NCBI RefSeq assembly: GCF_025499515.1
Contig: NZ_JAMKFA010000009.1
Coordinates: 1-64,000, forward strand
From: Flavobacterium odoriferum
GTDB lineage: Bacteria > Bacteroidota > Bacteroidia > Flavobacteriales > Flavobacteriaceae
Direction of reading: 5' to 3'
Length of the DNA stretch: 64,000 nt
Positions 55,697 through 62,965 of the stretch are shown piece by piece. Under the pieces are notes generated by a model that was not told the DNA's origin, did not search any database, and worked only from the letters and a program-made list of their open reading frames with translations. Every line of letters starts with the position of its first letter. The stretch's first letter is position 1. A program made the translations under genes and the position numbers.

Positions 55697-56038
55697 ATGA
55701 GTAAAAGAGATGAATTAATTGCAAAATATGCAGCTGATTTAAAAGAAAAATGTGGTGTAACTGCTGATATGGATTTTTTAACCAAAGTAGTTATTGGTTG
55801 TGGTCCTTCTATTTATAATGCCGATTCTTCAACTGTTTCTGGTTCTGACGAAAAAGAATTGGCAACGGTTAAGAACAATTTCTTAATTAAAAAATTAGGA
55901 TTAAAAGATAGTGCTGATTTAGATAAAGGAATCGCTGCTGTAATTGAACAATATGGAAAATCTAATAAAAATAAATACAGAGCAGTGGTTTATTATTTAT
56001 TAGCAAAACACTTTAAAAAAGAATCAGTTTACAAATAG
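55697..56038 (+). CDS. DUF2853 family protein
   Basis: A 113-residue small helical protein of the DUF2853 family: MSKRDELIAKYAADLKEKCG at the start, FLTKVVIGCGPSIYNADSS in the centre and YGKSNKNKYRAVVYYLLAKH at the end. The function is unknown. A TAAATTTG element (55659-55666) 30 bases before the ATG and a strong terminator make it an independent transcript. Confidence 0.92.
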   Translation: MSKRDELIAKYAADLKEKCGVTADMDFLTKVVIGCGPSIYNADSSTVSGSDEKELATVKNNFLIKKLGLKDSADLDKGIAAVIEQYGKSNKNKYRAVVYYLLAKHFKKESVYK

Positions 56039-56046
56039 TAGTATAT

Positions 56047-56080
56047 AAAACTCCAATGAAAATTGGAGTTTTTTTTTTTG
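56047..56080 (+). terminator. Terminator after the DUF2853 gene
   Basis: AAAACTCCAAT pairs with ATTGGAGTTTT around GAAA and is followed by a T-run of about ten bases. A second AT-rich hairpin (TTTTGATA/TATCAAAA, 56077-56099) follows. Confidence 0.88.
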
Positions 56081-56243
56081 ATATATATTTTTATCAAAAG
56101 CTTATGTTTATTAGTTATCGAATTTATTTAAGTTGTTGATTAAGTTTTTCTTATAAATAATCATGTAAATTATAAATTTATATGTGTAACATAAATTGAT
56201 AATGCTAGGACTAAATTTACACCTAACATAAAAATATATCAAA

Positions 56244-56666
56244 ATGAAAAACGGAATTAAATTATTCGCCTTATTGTTAAGCTTAGGCTTAGTATCAACT
56301 TCTTGTAATGATGATGATAACGAAGGAGAAACACTTGCACCTTTAGCTGCTAAATGGAACATTTCTCAAGTTGGTACAACAGTTAATGGAGAAGAAGTTT
56401 TGGTTGATGCTCCTCAAAATGAAAGCGGTTGTGATAGAGATTATTTAGATCTTAATACCGATAATACACTTGAGGAGGGAGATTATGATTCAACGTTGGC
56501 TCCTTGTGCTATATATACAAAAGCTGGAATTTACTCAAGATCACACAACAATTTAACTACTGTTGTTGATGGTGTAAGTACTACAAGAGACATCGTTAAT
56601 TTAACGCTTACAGAATTAAAGTTAAGAGATAGTAGTGGTGGAATTCAGGTGTATTCTAAAAACTAA
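56244..56666 (+). CDS. Lipocalin-like lipoprotein
   Basis: A 140-residue lipoprotein (lipobox STSC, Cys21, followed by an acidic NDDDNEGE stretch). LAAKWNISQVGTTVNGEE begins a short beta-rich lipocalin-like domain with the typical early Lys/Trp pair. Two further Cys residues (GCDRDY and APCAIY) could form a disulfide. The function is unknown. The acidic residues after the lipidated Cys resemble the surface-export signal of Bacteroidota lipoproteins. Confidence 0.78.
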   Translation: MKNGIKLFALLLSLGLVSTSCNDDDNEGETLAPLAAKWNISQVGTTVNGEEVLVDAPQNESGCDRDYLDLNTDNTLEEGDYDSTLAPCAIYTKAGIYSRSHNNLTTVVDGVSTTRDIVNLTLTELKLRDSSGGIQVYSKN

Positions 56667-56686
56667 TTCTTAAAAAGATTAAATTT

Positions 56687-56720
56687 AAACGGAAATGACT
56701 TTGTTGTTTCCGTTTTTTTT
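56687..56720 (+). terminator. Terminator after the lipocalin-like gene
   Basis: AAACGGAAA pairs with TTTCCGTTT across an 11-base loop and continues into a T-run. Confidence 0.85.
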
Positions 56721-56734
56721 GTGATTAAAAATTA

Positions 56735-57124
56735 TCACTTCAATCGTTCTAAAACTCCTTTTCGTTTTACAATGTTTTTATAATCCCATTGAATTTCTCT
56801 TGCTTTTTCTAACCAGCGTTTTAAATCGGAAATATTAATTTGGTCAACATTGGTATATCTAATTTCGGAAGCTTTGAAACTGCCGTTTTTTTGCAAATTT
56901 TCTTCATCAAATGATTGTCCACTCCAAAATAAAACTCTTACACAATCTTTTAATTTGTCATATCCCACAATCGGATTGCCGTCTAAAAACCATACGGGAT
57001 GTGCGTGCCAAATTTTGTTTTCGGCTTCAGCCAAATGTAAGTTGATTTCTTTCGCCAATACATTGCAAATCAATTGGTCTTCAGGTAATTTTGATTGGTT
57101 GTATTTTTGAACTTCTAAATTCAT
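56735..57124 (-). CDS. DUF1801 family protein
   Basis: A 129-residue protein of the DUF1801 (YdhG-like) fold: AENKIWHAHPVWFLDGNPIVGY with conserved His/Pro/Trp residues, then VRVLFWSGQSF and ASEIRYTN. The C-terminal tail is basic. The role is unknown. It is a single gene convergent with the lipocalin-like gene. Confidence 0.87.
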   Translation of the reverse strand: MNLEVQKYNQSKLPEDQLICNVLAKEINLHLAEAENKIWHAHPVWFLDGNPIVGYDKLKDCVRVLFWSGQSFDEENLQKNGSFKASEIRYTNVDQINISDLKRWLEKAREIQWDYKNIVKRKGVLERLK

Positions 57125-57192
57125 AAGAAAAATGTTTGAATCAAAAATAATATAAAAAACTCCGAGAAGTATCGGTAAAGCTTTGATTTGGA

Positions 57193-57942
57193 TTAAAACC
57201 CATTCACAATAGCCAAAAAGTCATCTGCTTTTAACGCTGCACCACCAATTAATCCTCCATCAACATCAGTTTTAGAGAAAATTTCTTTTGCATTATCTGG
57301 TTTTACACTTCCACCGTACAAAATTGTTAAGTTGTCTGCAATGTCAAATCCATATACTTTTTCTACTAAACTTCTAATGAATTTATGCATTTCTTGCGCT
57401 TGTTCAGGAGAGGCGGTTTCGCCTGTTCCAATTGCCCAAACAGGTTCATATGCCAATACAATATTTGCCCAGTTTTGTTTTTCCAAATGAAACAGTCCAT
57501 CTCGCAATTGGTATTCAACCACATTAAAATGATTGTTATTTTGACGGTCTTTTAATTCTTCGCCAAAGCAGAAAATAATACGCATTTCATGTTTTAAAGC
57601 AGTATTTACTTTACTAGCTAACAAAGCATCCGTTTCATGAAAATACGCACGTCTTTCGCTATGACCTAAGATTACGGTGTTTACACCAATATCGGTTAAC
57701 ATACCAGCGGCAATTTCTCCAGTAAAAGCACCACCTTCTGCTTGGTGCATGTTTTGAGCAGCTACTGTAATTGATTTTCCATTAGTAATTTCAACTGCTT
57801 TAGCTAAGTTTACAAAGGTAGGAGCAACAATAATTTCAGTTGAAGTATTTGGCTTTTTAGCGATAATTTCTTCGATTAAAGCAACAGTTTCCTGTTGGTT
57901 TTTATGCATTTTCCAGTTTCCGGCAACGATATTTTTTCTCAT
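57193..57942 (-). CDS. tpiA: Triose-phosphate isomerase
   Basis: A 249-residue TIM-barrel enzyme interconverting dihydroxyacetone phosphate and glyceraldehyde 3-phosphate. NWKMHKNQ (Asn/Lys of the active site), GHSERRAYF with catalytic His near 95, YEPVWAIGTG with catalytic Glu near 166 and the phosphate loop LYGGSVKPDN are present. It overlaps the stop of the redoxin gene by one base, so it belongs to the DUF1599-DoxX-redoxin-tpiA operon. Confidence 0.98.
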   Translation of the reverse strand: MRKNIVAGNWKMHKNQQETVALIEEIIAKKPNTSTEIIVAPTFVNLAKAVEITNGKSITVAAQNMHQAEGGAFTGEIAAGMLTDIGVNTVILGHSERRAYFHETDALLASKVNTALKHEMRIIFCFGEELKDRQNNNHFNVVEYQLRDGLFHLEKQNWANIVLAYEPVWAIGTGETASPEQAQEMHKFIRSLVEKVYGFDIADNLTILYGGSVKPDNAKEIFSKTDVDGGLIGGAALKADDFLAIVNGF

Positions 57943-58442
57943 TATTTTAACGATTCTAGTGTTTTAATTAATTTTTCGTCATCAGCCTCAATTGCTTTAT
58001 ATAATACAATTCTTCCCGTTTTGTCAACAATCATATATCTTGGAATCCAATCTAAGTTGATTGATTTTCCAAAAACACCTTTCATTCCGTCTGAAGTTAA
58101 AAAATGCTCTCCATTTACTTCATGTTTTTCAATTCCTTTTCTCCAAGCTTCATAGTTTTTGTCCATAGAAATAAACAAATAAATTGCTTCTGGATATTTT
58201 TCTTGTAATGATTTTACTTTCGGCATTCCTTTGATACAATCGGAGCACCAAGAAGCCCAAACGTCAATAACAATAGTTTTTCCTTCATATTTTTTTAAAA
58301 TTTCAGTAAATTTTATGGGTTCGTTTTCTATTGTAACCATTGCATTTTCTAATGCTTCTTTTTTGAATGCTGTTTCTTCACTTTGTGCACAACCTAAGGT
58401 ACAAAGTAACAAAGTTGTTAAAACGAATAATTTCTTTATCAT
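57942..58442 (-). CDS. TlpA-like thioredoxin lipoprotein
   Basis: A 166-residue periplasmic thiol-disulfide protein: lipobox TLGC (Cys18), then a thioredoxin fold with WASWCSDCIKGMPKVKSLQ, in which Cys66 and Cys69 form the redox pair. The cis-Pro segment is WIPRYMIVDKTGRI. It follows the DoxX/MauE-type membrane protein after four bases, a likely electron-transfer partner, and overlaps tpiA. Confidence 0.93.
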   Translation of the reverse strand: MIKKLFVLTTLLLCTLGCAQSEETAFKKEALENAMVTIENEPIKFTEILKKYEGKTIVIDVWASWCSDCIKGMPKVKSLQEKYPEAIYLFISMDKNYEAWRKGIEKHEVNGEHFLTSDGMKGVFGKSINLDWIPRYMIVDKTGRIVLYKAIEADDEKLIKTLESLK

Positions 58443-58446
58443 AATT

Positions 58447-59514
58447 TTATTTTTTTAGTTCTGAATAATTTTTTTTGATGGTTTTCTTTAATTCCGCAGC
58501 ATTAAATTTGTTTTCGTTGATTCCGTCGTAAAACTTGATTTCATTTCCGTTCCATATATATTTAACACCTGGTGTATCTCTAGTATTACCTAAAACATTC
58601 CAAAAGCTTATGACATCAACTATTTGGTATGGATATTTTTTTCCTGCGATGTCAAAAAAGGCTGGAATTTTATCTACTTCTTCGTCCATAAAAATAATAG
58701 AAACTTCCGGAAACGACTTATCTTTTTGTTTCATTTCTGTTAATTGTTTCGCCGTTTCTTGGCAATGATCACAACCTGGAGCAAAGAAGCAAAGGATTTT
58801 TTTGTCTTTATCTATGTTTGGAAAAAAGTTAGCATAACCAGATTTTTTAGCTGTAGGTTCATCAATTTTTATTTCTTCTTTAATTTTATTTACCGAATCA
58901 ATTGCTTTTTCTATGGTAGGAAGCACTGTTGAAAGCGTAGTGTCAACTATTGTTCCAATGTTCTGTTCTTCACTAAAATTTGAGTTATCAATGGTTGTAG
59001 TTGAAGATTTCATTGGAGCGACCATAAATAACGCCAAAATACATCCTAACCCAAAAGATTTTAGTAGCCAAAAATTTGATTTTCCGTCAGTTGGAAGTAA
59101 TTTAAATAACAAAACTAACAAACCAATTGCAATGATATTTTTGATGATTGCTTCAACTGGTGTCATTGGAATTAATTCGCCAAAACAACCACAATTACCC
59201 GAATTTCCACTTATAAAAGTTGTGTACGTTAAGTGAATTGTAAACACAGCTAATAATAAGATTGTAGCTGGAATTGTGATTTTTTTCAAGTAATCTTTTA
59301 ACAAAATAGCAATTCCTAATGCAAATTCAATTCCTATTAAAATTCTGGAAAAATAAGGCGCAACATTTTCTGAAAAACCTAAAGGATACAATTGTTTTAC
59401 TTCAAAAGTAGAAATTGCAAAATAAGGCGATGGATATAATTTGGCTACAGCTGAAAGTATAAATAAAGCTGAAATGATAAGGCGTAAAATCCAAGATATA
59501 TTTTTTGAGTTCAT
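58447..59514 (-). CDS. DoxX/MauE-like membrane protein with C-terminal thioredoxin-like domain
   Basis: A 355-residue protein (BT_3928-like). The N-terminal half has four to five transmembrane helices of the MauE/DoxX type (about 8-170), with a cysteine cluster NCGCFGE (Cys108/Cys110). After a soluble linker the C-terminal part (about 225-350) is thioredoxin-like, with a CDHC pair at 248-251 in FFAPGCDHC. It probably moves reducing power across the inner membrane, in partnership with the adjacent TlpA-like lipoprotein. Confidence 0.87.
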   Translation of the reverse strand: MNSKNISWILRLIISALFILSAVAKLYPSPYFAISTFEVKQLYPLGFSENVAPYFSRILIGIEFALGIAILLKDYLKKITIPATILLLAVFTIHLTYTTFISGNSGNCGCFGELIPMTPVEAIIKNIIAIGLLVLLFKLLPTDGKSNFWLLKSFGLGCILALFMVAPMKSSTTTIDNSNFSEEQNIGTIVDTTLSTVLPTIEKAIDSVNKIKEEIKIDEPTAKKSGYANFFPNIDKDKKILCFFAPGCDHCQETAKQLTEMKQKDKSFPEVSIIFMDEEVDKIPAFFDIAGKKYPYQIVDVISFWNVLGNTRDTPGVKYIWNGNEIKFYDGINENKFNAAELKKTIKKNYSELKK

Positions 59515-59523
59515 AGTATGTTT

Positions 59524-59557
59524 AAATTACAAATAGCAAATAATAAATTACAAATAA
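59524..59557. repeat. Left inverted repeat flanking the S23 gene
   Basis: Its core AGCAAATAATAA-ACAAATAA (59535-59557) is matched in inverted orientation by 59981-60003 at 20 of 23 positions. Extending outward to 59524 and 60014, 28 of 34 positions pair. Further, gapped complementarity continues inward to the ends of the coding region. Confidence 0.6.
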
Positions 59558-59588
59558 GGACCAAATTTTAAACTTCAAATCCAAAAAA

Positions 59589-59942
59589 CTATACTTTGTA
59601 TTTTTCAATTATAGAAGAAAATATCAATTTTAATTCTTTTCCTTCTTTTATCAGTTGTTCTGTTTCGGATTTAAATTCAGGGTTTATTCTGTTTAAAATG
59701 TTTAACCAGTAAACAGCTTCTTTACTTTCTTTTCTCGAAATTTTCAATCTAAAAACAAAATCTTTTTTACTTAATGATTCATTGGCTTCAATGTAATTTG
59801 CTCCAATTGAACCTGATGCTCTAACTAATTGTTTTGAATCTTCAATATTTGAAATTGACTTTGGTAATTTACCAATATAAATTCTGCAAGCTATCGCAAA
59901 CTCAAGTGTTCTATCTTCTAAATCGTATTTTTTTTCACTCAT
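59589..59942 (-). CDS. S23 / four-helix-bundle protein (23S rRNA IVS family)
   Basis: A 117-residue helical protein of the S23 (23S rRNA intervening-sequence) four-helix-bundle family: LEDRTLEFAIACRIYIGKLP, then QLVRASGSIGANYIEANES, KKDFVFRLKISRKESKEAVYWL and a C-terminal helix. The fold is pentameric and basic in known relatives; the avd proteins of diversity-generating retroelements share it. The native function is unknown. It lies between DUF1599 and the DoxX gene and is bracketed by imperfect inverted repeats. Confidence 0.9.
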   Translation of the reverse strand: MSEKKYDLEDRTLEFAIACRIYIGKLPKSISNIEDSKQLVRASGSIGANYIEANESLSKKDFVFRLKISRKESKEAVYWLNILNRINPEFKSETEQLIKEGKELKLIFSSIIEKYKV

Positions 59943-59980
59943 TTAGATTTTTTTGAATTTAAAAAATTGAAATTTTAGAT

Positions 59981-60014
59981 TTATTTGTCTATTATTATTT
60001 GCTTTTTGGTATTT
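59981..60014. repeat. Right inverted repeat flanking the S23 gene
   Basis: The inverted partner of 59524-59557. With the left arm it encloses a unit of about 490 bases that contains only the S23 gene. No target duplication is obvious. Confidence 0.6.
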
Positions 60015-60063
60015 CTAATGGCTAAAATACAACTTCCTAAAAAGTTAACGTGTTAACGACTTG

Positions 60064-60603
60064 TTATTTATTTTCCATTAAAATCAAGGCAAAAACCGAA
60101 TAATTAATCATGTCTTGGTAATTTGCGTCAATTCCTTCAGAAACTAAAGTTTTTCCTTTGTTGTCCTCAATTTGCTTTACTCTAAGTAGTTTTTGTAGAA
60201 TTAAATCGGTTAAACTACTCACACGCATTTCGCGCCAAGCTTCACCATAATCGTGATTTTTATTTTCCATTAACGTTTTTGTCAATGTAATTTTTTCATC
60301 ATAAAGTGCAACTGCTTCTTCAAAACCCATATCAGGTTGATCAGCAATTCCTTTGTCAATCTGAATCAATGCCATTACGCAATAATTAATGATTCCAATG
60401 AATTCAGAAGTTTCATCTTCATCTACTTTTCGCACTTCGTTTTCTTGTAAACTTCGGATTCTTTGTGCTTTTATAAAGATTTGATCGGTTAAAGAAGGCA
60501 AACGTAAAATACGCCAAGCACTTCCATAATCTTTCATTTTTTTACTGAATAATTCGCGGCAAACCGCTATAACTTTATCGTATTGTTGAGAAGTATTCGA
60601 CAT
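60064..60603 (-). CDS. DUF1599 protein with internal duplication
   Basis: A 179-residue protein made of two related halves: KKMKDYGSAWRILRLPSLTD (about 21-40) and NKNHDYGEAWREMRVSSLTD (about 112-131), each followed by a Lys/Arg-rich helix and a YCVMALIQI / YSVFALILM helix. The family is grouped with nucleotide-modification associated domains, but its role is unknown. It starts the operon that continues to DoxX, redoxin and tpiA, and is divergent from folP. Confidence 0.9.
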   Translation of the reverse strand: MSNTSQQYDKVIAVCRELFSKKMKDYGSAWRILRLPSLTDQIFIKAQRIRSLQENEVRKVDEDETSEFIGIINYCVMALIQIDKGIADQPDMGFEEAVALYDEKITLTKTLMENKNHDYGEAWREMRVSSLTDLILQKLLRVKQIEDNKGKTLVSEGIDANYQDMINYSVFALILMENK

Positions 60604-60649
60604 TATTTGCTGTATATTTGTGTGAGAATTTTCAAAAGTAATGAATTAA

Positions 60650-60677
60650 GTCAAAAGTGAAAAGTCAAAAGTGAAAA
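60650..60677. repeat. 14-bp perfect tandem duplication in the folP leader
   Basis: GTCAAAAGTGAAAA is repeated exactly twice, 15 bases before the folP start. A TATATTTG -7-like element (60612-60619) lies upstream, so the repeat would be in the 5' untranslated RNA. Confidence 0.8.
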
Positions 60678-60692
60678 GAAATCAAAATTAAG

Positions 60693-61517
60693 ATGAATAT
60701 CAATTGCAACGGAAATTTAATCGATTTGTCAATTCCAAAAGTAATGGGGATTTTGAATGTGACGCCCAATTCATTTTATGATGGTGGTAAGCACAGAGAA
60801 ATCAATTCGATTATTCATCAAGTAGATAAAATGCTTTCGGAAGGTGCTGATTTTATTGATATTGGTGCTTATTCAAGTAAGCCAAGTGCTGAATTTGTTT
60901 CTGAAACTGACGAAATTAATCGTTTAGTTCATGTTATTAAAGAATTAGTCAATACGTTTCCAAATATTATTTTATCGGTTGACACGTTTAGAGCAGAAGT
61001 AGCGAGAGTTGCTGTGGATAATGGCGTTGCGATTGTGAATGATATTTCGGCGGGTTTGTTAGATAAGAATATGTTACAAACGGTTGCCGATCTAAAAGTG
61101 CCATATATTATGATGCACATGCGTGGTAATCCGCAAACCATGCAAAGTATGACGGAATATGATGACATTGTAAAAGAAATGATTTTTTATTTTTCGGAAC
61201 GAATTGAAAAAGCAAGAAGTTTCGGAATTTCAGATATTATTATTGATCCTGGATTTGGATTTGCAAAAACGGTAGAACAAAATTATGAAGTATTGCAAAA
61301 AATGGAATTATTTTCTTTTTTAGAATTACCTTTGTTAGCTGGAGTTTCGAGAAAATCAATGATTTATAAAGTGTTAGAAAATTCACCTGAAGAAGCACTA
61401 AATGGAACTTCAGTTTTGAATACAATTGCGTTACAAAAAGGAGCAAAAATTCTACGTGTTCATGATGTTAAAGAAGCAGTTGAGTGTATAAAATTAGTCA
61501 ATAAATTAATTAAATAA
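60693..61517 (+). CDS. folP: Dihydropteroate synthase
   Basis: A 274-residue TIM-barrel enzyme joining p-aminobenzoate to the pterin diphosphate in folate synthesis; it is the target of sulfonamides. MGILNVTPNSFYDGG (18-32), ADFIDIGAYSSKP, SVDTFRAEVAR, VNDISAG, MHMRGNPQTMQ and IIDPGFGFAKT are all in place. The stop and the start of the next lipoprotein gene overlap (TAATG). Confidence 0.97.
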   Translation: MNINCNGNLIDLSIPKVMGILNVTPNSFYDGGKHREINSIIHQVDKMLSEGADFIDIGAYSSKPSAEFVSETDEINRLVHVIKELVNTFPNIILSVDTFRAEVARVAVDNGVAIVNDISAGLLDKNMLQTVADLKVPYIMMHMRGNPQTMQSMTEYDDIVKEMIFYFSERIEKARSFGISDIIIDPGFGFAKTVEQNYEVLQKMELFSFLELPLLAGVSRKSMIYKVLENSPEEALNGTSVLNTIALQKGAKILRVHDVKEAVECIKLVNKLIK

Positions 61518-62236
61518 TGAAAAAAATAGTTGCCATTGTTGTCCTATTAGGTTTGTTTTCTTGTAGTGAAAAAGAAGTACAATTGCCACAGGCGGAAGTT
61601 TCTGTCTTAAAAGATATTGTAGATCATTCGCCAATTTATATGTTTTTTGAAATTCAGAACAAAAAAGATACAATTATAGATGTTAATCGAAAAAATTCAA
61701 TCAGTTCTACCAATTGGGTTTTTAATATTGATAAACGTTTACCATTAAAATTAGTAATCCCAGAAGTTATAAAATTACAAGAAAAGAAAGCCAATAGTGC
61801 TCATTCTAAAAAAGATGCTATTGATGTTTTTTCATATTCGGATAGTATCGGAAAAAATTTAGCTTTTTTCCCATTTACCGATGTAAAGTATAAGTTGGAT
61901 AAAGAATTTTCAAAGTTTTTTATTAAAAAACACGCTACAGAATATACTCCTTACCATAATTTTACAATTAATTTTAATAAAAAAAATGTAATCACAATTG
62001 ATGGATTAGAAGTTGATAGAAATGAATTTGTTGCTTTCATCAAAGAATTCTCCGATTTTACGAATGATGGAAAACTAATTATGTTGCATTTAAATTTCGA
62101 TAAGAATTTAACTTATGGAGATTATATAAAAAATAAGATTTTAGCTTGGCAAGCGACAAACGAAAAAGTGCAATTATCTTCATTTGAATTTATTTACGAT
62201 GAAAAACAATTACCAGAATGTGGTTGTAAATTGTAA
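61517..62236 (+). CDS. Lipoprotein of unknown function, co-transcribed with folP
   Basis: A 239-residue lipoprotein (lipobox LFSC, Cys16). The mature part is polar and Lys-rich with alternating helix and strand (IDGLEVDRNEFVAFIKEF, LIMLHLNFDKNLTYGDYI). It ends in CGCKL. Residues 150-235 resemble the periplasmic part of ExbD-like proteins in layout, but the match is too weak to assign. One-base overlap with folP implies coupled translation. Confidence 0.72.
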   Translation: MKKIVAIVVLLGLFSCSEKEVQLPQAEVSVLKDIVDHSPIYMFFEIQNKKDTIIDVNRKNSISSTNWVFNIDKRLPLKLVIPEVIKLQEKKANSAHSKKDAIDVFSYSDSIGKNLAFFPFTDVKYKLDKEFSKFFIKKHATEYTPYHNFTINFNKKNVITIDGLEVDRNEFVAFIKEFSDFTNDGKLIMLHLNFDKNLTYGDYIKNKILAWQATNEKVQLSSFEFIYDEKQLPECGCKL

Positions 62237-62245
62237 TAAATAAAA

Positions 62246-62273
62246 AAAATCCCGAGCTTCAACTCGGGATTTG
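62246..62273. terminator. Bidirectional terminator between convergent genes
   Basis: AAATCCCGAG pairs with CTCGGGATTT around a 6-base loop, with a run of eight A on the left, a weaker T stretch on the right. Confidence 0.82.
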
Positions 62274-62276
62274 TAT

Positions 62277-62801
62277 TTAAAAAACTCTTTTCAATTCTTC
62301 TTTTAAATAGCTAATCGCAATATTACTTGGTGCTTCAGTTTCGGTTAATTCAATCATAACCGCTTCTCTTAATTTGTCAGCATCAGCAACATCTTCGCGA
62401 AGTGCATTTTTTCGAATCATTTGTACTGTACTGTTTTTTGCTTTTAGTACGATATCCCAAGTTTCTGCTGTTAAATAAATTTGTTGGGTTAAATTGTGCT
62501 CAAATTCAGTTTGAATATGGTGCGATAATAATGTAGCATAATCGTCTTTGCTTTTTCCTGTTGGAGCCACACGCATTAATAATTGGGACGGATTGATTCG
62601 TTCCAACAATAAAACCATTCGCTCATACGCTTGTAAACGAATAGGTAACGCTTGTTTTTGATTTTCTCTAAGCAATTCAAATTTGCGTTTACTTTCTTCA
62701 CTGTTATAAAATTTTTGCATCATTACAAAAGCGACACCACCTGTAATTAAAGCAGGTATTGTGTAAGCTGCAATTTCTAATAATTTATCTTCGATTGTCA
62801 T
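62277..62801 (-). CDS. Single-span membrane protein of unknown function
   Basis: A 174-residue protein with one transmembrane helix (about 10-28), then a long charged helix (SEESKRKFELLRENQKQALP) and a helical cytosolic domain (ERMVLLLERINPSQLLMRV, HIQTEFEHNLTQQIYLTAE). The family is widespread in Flavobacteriaceae without known function. It is divergent from the UvrD/PcrA helicase gene. Confidence 0.78.
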   Translation of the reverse strand: MTIEDKLLEIAAYTIPALITGGVAFVMMQKFYNSEESKRKFELLRENQKQALPIRLQAYERMVLLLERINPSQLLMRVAPTGKSKDDYATLLSHHIQTEFEHNLTQQIYLTAETWDIVLKAKNSTVQMIRKNALREDVADADKLREAVMIELTETEAPSNIAISYLKEELKRVF

Positions 62802-62904
62802 TTTTAAGTTGGTTTAATTTCATCGCAAATTAAGATTAAAAAATTTAATTTTCAAATTAGAATTTTAGTTGTTTGTATTAATCTTAATAAGAGTTAATAA
62901 CTTC

Positions 62905-62937
62905 TTTTGTATTAACCCTTTTCATGATGTATTTTTG
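62905..62937 (+). promoter_or_regulatory. Bacteroidota-type promoter of the UvrD/PcrA gene
   Basis: TTTTG (62905-62909) and TATTTTTG (62930-62937) are 20 bases apart, a good fit to TTTG / TAnnTTTG with usual spacing. The ATG follows 28 bases after the -7 box. This is the clearest promoter in the window. Confidence 0.6.
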
Positions 62938-62965
62938 TAAATTACTTAAAAAGTTATAGTACACT

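Noticed and set aside
59589-59942. Accessory protein (avd) of a diversity-generating retroelement
   Set aside because: No reverse transcriptase gene, template repeat or variable repeat is in the neighbourhood.
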